Below, in pieces: positions 56,235-64,000 of a stretch of 64,000 nucleotides of DNA. Location: positions 76,108,989 through 76,172,988 of the forward strand of contig JAAALK010000082.1 in assembly GCA_019279435.1 (NCBI GenBank). Direction: 5' to 3'. The position numbers were made by a program, and so were the translations under genes. The notes beneath the pieces were generated by a model that made no database searches, had not been told where the DNA came from, and saw only the letters and a list, made by a program, of their open reading frames with translations. Positions within the stretch are counted from its first letter, which is position 1; the number at the start of each line of letters is the position of its first letter. The stretch is from Zizania palustris (lineage: Eukaryota > Streptophyta > Magnoliopsida > Poales > Poaceae).

Positions 56235-56409
56235 GTCCTAGTGAGCGTTCCCACTGTATCAAGAACTCGAAGGCGAAGATTCGAAAGTATTGGGTCCAAA
56301 ATCCTGGGCTAAGTCACAGCATCCTCAAATCCTCTTTAAGCCTTAGAAATTAGAAATGTTCTTTTCGTATACTGCCTTCTTTCTAAAACAGATTAACTAC
56401 AGAAAGGCG

Positions 56410-56424
56410 TATTCGAGGGGCTAC
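56410..56424 (+). promoter_or_regulatory. Tat-3 polypurine tract
   Basis: TTCGAGGGGCTAC lies immediately before the 3' LTR. The purine run GAGGGG is short and is placed mainly by position. Confidence 0.6.
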
Positions 56425-56922
56425 TGTTGGGGGAAATTACTCTATTTCCTAGACTTAAAGAGTAACCCTTCGTTGGCTGAGTGGGGACCCCGAAGCTGGC
56501 GGACTGTTGTTCGGAGCATACGTCGCCACGACCGGAGGGTGATACGGTGCAAAGTCCTAGAGAACCCTCCGGAGGGAAGATGGAGGCCTCGAAGCAGAAG
56601 GACATGATTGATTGGATGTCCAGCTTATCCATCTACCTTGCAGTGCTTTACCGTGTATAACCTTGTTTATAATACCGAATAGTTTCTACTATGTCGGTTG
56701 TAATATAGGGGTAAATAGGTCTTTTCCTTATGCTTTTTTCCCTATAAATACCCCCCATTGTACCTTGTAAAAGGGGATCCGGAACAAGTTGTTCTTCTAC
56801 ACTCATTCGGGCAACTTGAGCTATGATCCATTTCGGAGGCTCAAGCTAGTCCTAAAACACAAACTTCTTGTTTGTCCGTTCTTGATTACCGAGAACCTGT
56901 TGGCGTAACATTTGCGCCAACA
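56425..56922 (+). repeat. Tat-3 3' LTR
   Basis: This 498-bp copy of 45144-45641 has one difference (C at 56904). A TATA box at 56753-56759 would drive read-out into Tek-2. Confidence 0.96.
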
Positions 56923-56927
56923 CCCTT
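56923..56927. repeat. Tat-3 target-site duplication, right copy
   Basis: CCCTT is the mate of 45139-45143. Confidence 0.93.
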
Positions 56928-58437
56928 CTTCACAGGTCACGGTCACTTGCCTTTGGGCGCACCTTATCACTCCTTGGTGTTTATTGAGCCAATCCATTCC
57001 TAAGATCAGGTCCAAACCTTGACATTCTATCAGAATGGGGTCGGCCCAGAATATGGTGCCTTGGATATCTACCCATACCCTCAGACTATAAGAGCGAGCT
57101 TGGGTCTATTTTCCTGGGGTGGCTATCAGTACCGGTGTTGCTAATTCGCATTTATTCAGGTTATAAGTTTCCACAAAACTTGTTGATATAAAGGAATGCG
57201 TAGCTCCCGTGTCAAATAAAACCACTACAGGTGCTGAATTTACTGTAAACTTACCCATGACTATCTCCGGTGCAGTATGATCTTCTTCGGCGAAGACGTG
57301 GTTGACGTGAGCGCGGACGGAAGGATTCGTCGCGACTCCTTGAGGACACTTGGGATGGGGACACTGATAAGAGTAATGTCCCTCCTGTTGGCAATTGAAG
57401 CAGATAACTTGCTTGTCGTGCTTGTCGCACAAGACCTCTGCTTTCTTGGCAGGGGCGGGTGGAGCAGCTAGTGCGGCGGGAGCAGGGCGAGGGTGTCCTG
57501 CTCCTGGGTTGTTGGCGGGTGGAGCTGGCCTATAGACGGGGCACGGGTGATACTAGGACGCCGGTGGGGGAGGTGCGTAGTGGGGCCTCTTCGCCATTCC
57601 TTGGTTCTGGCGGAAGGTGATCATCCTCTCCTTCTTCAAATCGACCTTGTTCTGCTTGGTCTCTTGAATTATAGCCTTGTTTACCAACTTCTGAAAGTTG
57701 GCATAATCTCCAGAGACCAGCTGAAGGGAAAGCTCGTCCTTCAGCCCCCAGAGAAACTTGGACTATCGGGTCGCATCAGTGCGGACTTCTTCTGTAGCAT
57801 ACCGGTCTAGCCGGTTGAACTCGTGCAGGTATTCCGTAACAGACCTGCTTCCTTGTTGCAGATCCCGAAACTCCTGCTGTTTTTGGGAAATTATGCCATC
57901 GGGGACGTGAGCAGCACGGAAAGCGGCAGAGAACTCTGCCCATGTGTGGACATAGCCCTCCGGTAGGGTCTCGCACAGATTGTCCCACTACTCTGCGGCG
58001 GGACCCTGGAGCTGGTGAGCAGCGAAGGCCACTCTCTCCTACTCGGTGCACGGTAGAAGATCCAGCTTCTTCCCAATTGTCCTCAGCCAATCACCTTCCT
58101 CCATCGGGTTGGTGGTGCTGGAGAAGATGGGAGGTCGAACACGTAGGAACTCCGACAGTTGGGAGGTTAGTGCCAGTGCTGGGGTAGCTGGTCGAGGAGG
58201 CTCTAGCTGCTGCTGCTATAGACGAAAGAGTTGATCTTGTTGTTCCTGCATTTGGTTCTATTGCTGATACATCTGGTTCAGCAGCGTAGCAATAAGTTGG
58301 TTCTGATTGGCCATCATCTCGGCCAATGTGGGGTGGTTGGCGACTGGGGCCTGTCGTTGTCCCGTCGCTCCCCACTAAGGCAAATTTCCGTTGTCACCCC
58401 CGTTCTGAGGGGCATCAGATCCTTGGGTATTGGTCAT
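56928..58437 (-). pseudogene. Tek-2 gag and protease, broken
   Basis: The ATG at 58437 (MTNTQGSDAPQNGG) is the first in the frame that later carries the motifs. The gag core, about 58090-57640, reads GDWLRTIGKKLDLLPC, WAEFSAAFRAAHVPDG and SRSVTEYLHEFNRLDRYA. The zinc knuckle CFNCQQEGHYSYQC is at about 57400-57360. Protease follows with VVLFDTGATHSFIS (DTG type) and LDLILGMDWLNKHQG. At least six in-frame stops occur, mostly TAG, including near 58376 and at 57108-57106. Tat-3 cuts the frame after VTCEEG. Confidence 0.9.
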
Positions 58438-58625
58438 CCTGAAGTGAGGGTTTCCAAAGAAGACATATATTTTAGAGGGATTGCAACTAATATTTTATTT
58501 CAAAAGTTTTAAACTTGGATTATTACATCTAGATACTTATTTAGTCTTCGTTCATGCCTTATATTTGACATGAGTGGCAATACAATCAAAACAAAGCAAA
58601 TGAAACAAGCAATCATAAACTATGT

Positions 58626-59443
58626 CTAAAACAGCTCGGGGGAGGGCTCGATCATCGGCTCGGGGGAGGGCTCGATCATCGGCTCGGTGGAGGTGGTCGG
58701 TGCAGGGGTGGTGGAGCTGGAGGGCCCGGCGGGAGGGGCACTGTGTGAGATCCTCTTGGGCCTAGCTGAGGGGGTCCTAAGCGTCTTCCGCTTGCACGGC
58801 GGAAGGGGAGTGACCTCCTCGAGATCCTTCTGCAGCTGCTCTACCTGGCGACGTAGCTGTGTGGTGTCGGCGATGCCCTGGCGTAGAAGCTCGTACTAAC
58901 GCCGCAACTCTTCCACCTCGGGCTAAGCGGTGCCCCTGCTGGACCTAGTGGTGAAGCTCTCCGACGAGTGACGGTAATAGTCGATGGTGTCATGCTGGCT
59001 GTCGGCGTCGAGGACAGCCTTTGTGTGAAGATTGTCCATGGCCTCCAAGAGTCGCATGGTGCGGGTGATGGCGGAGTTGTGCTGAAGAATGTGCTGACGT
59101 AGATGCTGCGATGACTCCTCGGGGTGCGCATAGGCATGAAGCGGTAGGCGGTGTCGAGGATTTGGCCATCGTAGACCAACCGCAGCTCGGAGAGGGCCTG
59201 GAGAGCGGCACACTGGCTAGCCACCACGAAGGAAGGTCCTCCGACTCTGTGGGTGTAGAACGCGGGATGCGTGGTCGAAGGGTGGATGACGACTATGACC
59301 TCGCAATAGCTCTCGTTCACATCGGGAAAAATCCCATGGAACGTGGGCTCGTGCTCGAATCCGAGGAAGTCGATGAGCATGCGGAGCTCGCAAACGAAGC
59401 CAGCCTCATCGCGGAGAGTCCCACTCATGGTATGAACCGGCAT
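58626..59443 (-). pseudogene. Tek-2 extra ORF upstream of gag, unknown function
   Basis: The ATG at 59443 opens MPVHTMSGTLRDEAGFVCEL. The N-terminal half looks like a compact domain (FLGFEHEPTFHGIFPDVNES, VGGPSFVVASQCAALQAL). A frameshift near 59120 moves into a helical half (HLRQHILQHNSAITRTMRLL, ELRRXYELLRQG) with predicted coiled coil, then a Pro/Ser-rich tail with a duplicated PEPMIEPS. Stops at 58925-58923 and about 58889 interrupt it; the end is TAG 58628-58626. It is about 270 codons and lies between primer site and gag in the element orientation. I do not recognise a family and infer no role. Confidence 0.65.
58635..58692 (-). repeat. 24-bp tandem repeat in the Tek-2 extra ORF
   Basis: GCTCGGGGGAGGGCTCGATCATCG is present twice, perfectly, followed by a partial third copy. 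It encodes the repeated PEPMIEPS near the C-terminus and keeps frame because 24 is a multiple of three. Confidence 0.85.
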
Positions 59444-59563
59444 CTACAAAAGAGAGAAATATTTGTAAAAACTCCGAAAGATGAGGTAGTAAGTAGTTTG
59501 TAAGAAAATACGGTTAATATAAGTCCTAGGGTCAGGTCTGTTTGGCTTCCTACAGTCAAGTCG

Positions 59564-59575
59564 GCTCTGATACCA
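59564..59575 (-). promoter_or_regulatory. Tek-2 primer-binding site
   Basis: The minus strand reads TGGTATCAGAGC three bases inside the 5' LTR, complementary to initiator tRNA-Met. Confidence 0.92.
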
Positions 59576-59578
59576 TCT

Positions 59579-62269
59579 TGTAACGCCCAGATTTAATAAA
59601 TTCGGACCTTTATTGAAATTCCATAGAAAATCAATAAAAACAAGATGTTTATCACACCATCGCGTACAATACGCCAAGCATTCAATGTTCGTAGACCATA
59701 TTAGTACAAAAGTGTTAAATTAAAAAGTAACTAATAAAATAAGGGTCCTAGATGAACGCCTCCTTCCAGTCTTGCCTTGACTGGGTCGCTACTCTAGATC
59801 TTCATCCTCCTCGTAGTAAACAGGCTCTAGTGGTGTAAGTCAATGGGGGTGAGTACAATTGTACTCAGCAAGCCACCGGATGCAAATATAATGTAGAGTA
59901 ATAACAAGGAAGGTAGTGGCTAGTTTTGTGGAAAAGCATATTTGTAAAGCAGTTAATTTGATCAAGTTATTAATACAGAAATGTAAACATGTGTATGCAT
60001 CATCTTCTAACTCGAGGGGTACAGTCAGCCCACCCTTGCTCAACAGTCCTTACATGCCATGAATAACACATCCATTCAAACAATAGTAAACTAACTGCGA
60101 GAAGTCACACAACCTGCCCTTGACCGTGGGCTCGGCTTTTCGAAACTATTTAAACTCTGATCAGAGGTGTACCACTGTACCCATAAGGCACGCACTCATC
60201 CCATACACCAAAGTGTAATGAGATGACCCATACCACGGGAACTCATGCCAAAACCTTCTGTATGGAATGCACCAATTCGATAATCACCCTCTTATGTGTT
60301 TCATATGGTGCCCCGACGCGTCGAGCCAACACCATACCCCCCCTTGAGCCTCGTCGGTACAAGTCACCCGCAGGTTGCCCCTTGTCCCCTCCACTATGGT
60401 GCTTCAAGTTGGTATGATCCATACCTCTAGTTAGGACTTCCCATTAGACTTGTGGTTAGTACGGAAGTGTTTTGCAACAGATCCTACAGACCGGTCCTTA
60501 TAGTGCCCCGGGTGTGACCAACCAATGCCCTAGCTTGCACCCGGAACCCACCATACTTATAACATAGCCAACTCCAACAGAATCTAGAGACTAGAATAAT
60601 GGGGAAATTCATATAGTAGAATACGACTATCTACGACTTGTTCTTTTATCCTATAGGAGTTGTGTCGGTACATTGGACACTAGCTAATATAATATTGTAG
60701 ATTGACAAGGAGTTTAGGCTCAATAAGCATGGCTTGGGTTTACAAACAAGGACGGGGATCTACTAAATATAGTTTAAGGCTTGAGATTAGACTAATGCAA
60801 TATTATCCTATGAGTTATAGCGATAATTATTAAAACATGGGCTCAATTATGATCAAAATGGGGGTTGTGACTTGCCTTGCTCAACAAATGGCGACGGTGG
60901 AACCTCGGGGTAGTACTCCGGATCCTCGACGGTCTCGTAGTCTTCTCGATACGGAAAAATTAAACACCACATTCAATAAACAATAAAAATATCACAAAGT
61001 ATAAACATACAAGTTTATGATTTTAAATAAGGGGATTTAAGCCTTAGTATTCTGAAGTCATGTTGAAAAATATTAAGGATTAATTTTTAGGGGTTTTCCT
61101 GATTTATTTCATGAATTATCAATTTATTCCTAAAGGGGCCTTTATTCATTTTATTAATAAGAATATTTTGTGAAGAATAAACATATTATTTTTATGGCAT
61201 GAAACAGTAGAGAATAAAAAGGTGGATTTAACAAAATTGGAATGGTGAAATTTGGAGTTAAATTGAGCAAGTTATGAATTTTCAAAGTTTAAATCATTTT
61301 CTAAATTTTTATTTAAATTGGAAATCAGCCTCTGGTCCATGGTGAACCAGGTTCACCGTGAACCGTTGACTGTGCGCGTGAGCCAGGCGCATGGCTGCGG
61401 TCAGATCCAGATCCAACAGACGGCGTGCGTGCGGGATCGTGAAGTGAAAACCGACGGCCCACAGCACTCCGTACCGCTTTATCACAGATCAAGGGCCCAG
61501 ATTAAATCCCCTCAGGATCTAATCTGCGCCACTCGCTCAAGATCGTGCGGAATGGATGCAATCCGGCACGGCACGCACTAAGGGGTAACTACTCCCCTTC
61601 GTTCTCGACTCCGGTGGGCTCGGGTGCGGTGGCGACGGTGAAAAAATGGATAGAAGAAGGGGTGGGGGTCACGACCATACCGAAGATGGCGATCAGCGGC
61701 GAGAGTAGACGGTGAAGGCTTTTGGGTCGACGGTGGCGACGGCGATCTGGTGGCATTTCGGTCCAACGGAAGGTCAGGGAAGGGCGGTCGATGACGGTTC
61801 TGAGGAAAGGCTGACCGGTGGGCCCAGGCGACCAGCGGGAGAGAGACACGGGCGTGCGGCTGACGGTGGACCAAGGTGGCTAGGGCGCGCGGGAGGGAGA
61901 GGGGGAAACGGTGCCGACAACTAGGTCCCACCTGGCGGTGACTCGGCTTTGGACTGGGCTGGGCCTAGGCGACTTTGAGGGTTGAGGCCCAACAGGAATT
62001 TAAATGCATTTTCGATTTAAAATATTTCCAGAAAATCATTTATTCGTTTAGAGGTTGAATCACTATTGGTAAAATTTTGTAAAAAATCCTAAAAATATTT
62101 CTTGGCCTCTAGATTCCATCATAAATTTCTCAGGTTAAAATTTGAAGTATTTCCCCTTGTTTGGCTTTAATAGGGTCATTTTAGTCTTTTCTTTAATTAA
62201 ATAATTCCTTTAAATTCCTGAAAATTCATTTTCCTCATTTTATTTATTTTTAATTCCTGGGATGTTACA
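59579..62269 (-). repeat. Tek-2 5' LTR, internally deleted
   Basis: This 2,691-bp LTR matches 38925-42130 with about 7 percent differences in the first 230 bases. It lacks about 460 bases present at 41204-41664 in the other copy and about 30 bases near 41000. The large gap joins GGTTCTGAG directly to GAAAGGCT at about 61800 and removes the TATTTAAA box. Confidence 0.92.
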
Positions 62270-62274
62270 ATCTT
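62270..62274. repeat. Tek-2 target-site duplication, right copy
   Basis: ATCTT is the mate of 38920-38924. Confidence 0.92.
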
Positions 62275-62533
62275 CCCCGCTGGAATCACCCCCAATCTCC
62301 CCCCCTCGCTGGTTGAAACCCTAGTCCTGCTAATCCGCCGCCACCGGCCTCCTCCCCTCGAATTGAGCCCGAATTAATGTCCCCTGATCTCCGGTTACAC
62401 TTTCCCCTCTATTCCTGGGCTCGATCACGTCCAAATTCACCCGATCACCATGCATGCAAGCTCGCCGGCGTTAAGGTGCAATTACCCCGGCTTCCTCCGA
62501 TTTCGCCATCCTTTTATCCCTCCAGTGAACCCC

Positions 62534-62541
62534 TATAAAAG
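62534..62541 (+). promoter_or_regulatory. Tek-1 LTR TATA box
   Basis: TATAAAAG in CCCCTATAAAAGCCCCCTCC lies about 950 bases from the Tek-1 LTR start once Tek-2 is removed. Tek-2 has CCCCCTATTTAAACCC at about 770 bases from its LTR start. Confidence 0.7.
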
Positions 62542-63255
62542 CCCCCTCCTCTGCTGCACCCCGCGTCTAGAAACCCCTCAGCCACCGCAACCCGAGCGCT
62601 CTGCACCCTCTTCTGTGCCACCGCCCCTGTTCCACCTCCAGCCACCACTCGCCATCGCCTGAGGACCTCACCACCCTCGCCGTCGACACCATCGTCACCG
62701 CCATCACCCGCTCGTCCCCAATCGCCCCTCTATTCATGTTGCCGACCGCTAGAATACCGCCATCGTCGTCGACCCGAGGAAGCTTCGCCGCCCCCTCTCG
62801 TCGCTAGCCACGACCACTCATCCCTAAGCTCCAATTCTGGTACCATTGTGACCGCAATCCTATCTTGTATCCATTTCAGTACTTAGTTTAAGCTACCGGC
62901 TGTCGTCACCTCCGCTAGGCTCACCATCATTCCCTGCCATCGTCGGGGAAGACATTGACCCCACGTGCCGTTCTAGATTAAATCCTGACCATTGGATTCA
63001 CTTTGAGTGGCCAGGATTAGATCCCGGATTAGAGCGCCTAGATACGGTCAGACCCCGTTGACCGGTATCAGGTGATCCAGGCCGTTCATCGCCACTTAAA
63101 GCCCCCGCTTCCATCTAAGCCCTCCATTGATACCATTTCGCTAGGATTTAATCTCGGTCGTTGGTTTTCACTTAAATGTCCCGCATGTGCTACACCCGCC
63201 CGATCCAGATCCAACAGCCCTGATTCATCCGGTCCATGCGCACAGTGCACTGGTT

Positions 63256-63278
63256 CACGGTGAACCTGGCTCACCGTG
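63256..63278. repeat. Palindrome in the Tek-1 LTR
   Basis: CACGGTGAACC, T, GGCTCACCGTG form an inverted repeat with one mismatch, the counterpart of 40683-40705 and 61338-61360 in Tek-2. Confidence 0.8.
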
Positions 63279-64000
63279 GACTGGAGTCTGATTAAAGATT
63301 TAAAATAAATTCAGAAATTGTTTTAAACTTCAAAAATTCATATCTTCTTCAAATTAACACCAAAATTCACCATTCAAATTTCAGAAAGTTTATCTTTTTA
63401 TTCTCTTCCCATTCTTCGAGTAAAATTTATATGTTTATGATAAACTTTTATATTGTTTGGAATTTAAATAAAATTTGAGAATAATCATTTCAAACTTCAA
63501 ATTTTAAACTCCTTAGAATTAACCCTAAAATTTACCATTCAAATTTCAGAACATTTATATTCTTACCTTCTACATTTTTGACCAATTTAATTGATATGTT
63601 TGTACTCTTATTATTCAAAATAAACCAAGAAAATTATTCTTAAACTTTAAAAATTCTTATCACCTCCATTATTACTCAAAAATTCACCATTTTAATTTCA
63701 GAAAATCCCTCCTTACATTCTCTACAACTTTAACCAATTTAATTAAAATGCTTGTACTGTTTGTTTTATTGTTTCTCTTAATTGTTTATTATTCTCATTT
63801 ATCATGCCGAGAAGATTACAACGCCGCCAAAGAGCCGGAATACTTTCCCGGGGCTCACCCTTCTCCTTCAGTCGAACAAGGCAAATCACCACACTAAATT
63901 TTGAGCATATTGAACCTAGTTTTCCTAGAATATTGCTAAAACCATAGGTTATAAATGCATTAGTCAAATTGAAAGCCCTACATTATATTTATTTAGATCC

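Larger units (their letters stand above)
45144..56922 (+). mobile_element. Tat-3: Ty3/gypsy retrotransposon (Tat lineage) with an antisense gene
   Basis: This is a complete 11.8-kb plus-strand element with TSD CCCTT. It has 498-bp LTRs differing at a single base (T at 45623, C at 56904), a primer site, one-frame gag-pol with a second RNase H, a 117-bp tandem array, antisense coding sequence (55874-52112), a polypurine tract and the 3' LTR. It is the youngest insertion in the window. Its gag-pol has six nonsense codons but no frameshift. Dual RNase H, the long region after pol and the antisense gene fit the Tat lineage (RIRE2/Grande/Retand-like). Confidence 0.95.
38925..62269 (-). mobile_element. 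Tek-2: chromovirus (Tekay/Del type Ty3/gypsy), carrying Tat-3
   Basis: This is a complete minus-strand element with TSD ATCTT. Its 5' LTR is 59579-62269 and its 3' LTR 38925-42130. Reading leftwards it has an initiator tRNA-Met primer site, an extra ORF (59443-58626), gag, protease, RT, RNase H, integrase and a C-terminal chromodomain. Tat-3 splits it between protease and RT. Without the guest it is about 11.6 kb. The reading frame has about a dozen stops and at least one frameshift, so it is dead. The chromodomain and long LTRs support Tekay. Confidence 0.94.
62275..64000 (+). mobile_element. Tek-1, LTR continued to the window end
   Basis: The sequence continues the LTR broken at 38924. It has a GC-rich part, a TATA box at 62534, and a palindrome-containing block at about 63140-63400 (TTTAATCTCGGTC, GGTTCACGGTGAACC, then TTTAAAATAAATTCAGAAATTG). 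That block corresponds to the inverse of 40590-40860 in Tek-2. AT-rich sequence follows. No gene is visible and the LTR end is not reached, or not recognisable, before 64000. Confidence 0.7.

Overview
The window looks like intergenic DNA from a large plant genome, probably a monocot and most likely a grass. It holds no recognisable host gene, rRNA, tRNA or CRISPR array. Essentially all 64 kb is a stack of eight LTR retrotransposons inserted into one another. I name them here for reference: Sire-1, Sire-2 and Sire-3 (Ty1/copia, Sirevirus/Maximus type), Tat-1, Tat-2 and Tat-3 (Ty3/gypsy, Tat lineage with a second RNase H), and Tek-1 and Tek-2 (Ty3/gypsy chromoviruses, Tekay/Del type). The calls rest on protein motifs, LTR pairs, primer-binding sites, polypurine tracts and 5-bp target-site duplications (TSDs) read directly from the sequence. 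The host guess comes only from the mix of element families.

Layout. Tat-1 (+ strand) is the oldest substrate; only 3885-4814 and 37883-38234 remain visible. Sire-1 (+, 1-3884, left end outside the window) abuts it. Tat-2 (- strand, 4815-37882, TSD CAGTG) is inserted next to or within Tat-1 gag. Sire-2 (+, 5468-16895, TSD CCGGC) sits inside the 3' LTR of Tat-2, and Sire-3 (-, 21239-32502, TSD CCATC) inside its pol gene. Tek-1 (+, 38235-38924 plus 62275 to beyond 64000) interrupts Tat-1 gag. Tek-2 (-, 38925-62269, TSD ATCTT) is inserted in the Tek-1 LTR. Tat-3 (+, 45144-56922, TSD CCCTT) is inserted in Tek-2 pol between protease and reverse transcriptase. The deepest nesting is four levels: Tat-1, Tek-1, Tek-2, Tat-3.

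Relative ages follow from nesting and LTR divergence judged by eye. The Tat-3 LTRs differ at one of 498 positions, Sire-3 at about 1 percent, Sire-2 at about 4-5 percent, and Tat-2 and Tek-2 at about 7 percent. Every gag-pol in the window is broken. Most nonsense codons look like CAG to TAG, CGA to TGA or TGG to TGA/TAG changes, which is the pattern expected from deamination of methylated cytosine.

The most interesting cargo is in Tat-3. Between its pol and 3' LTR, on the opposite strand, lies a multi-exon gene at 55874-52683 with a resemblance to the plant Transposase_28 (putative gypsy-type transposon) family, its own TATA box and phase-compatible splice sites. A second antisense exon or ORF and a 117-bp tandem array lie beyond it. 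Tat-3 is nearly new by its LTRs, yet its single-frame gag-pol carries six nonsense codons and no frameshift. This suggests that an already dead copy was mobilised in trans. Tek-2 also carries an extra ORF of unknown function upstream of gag.
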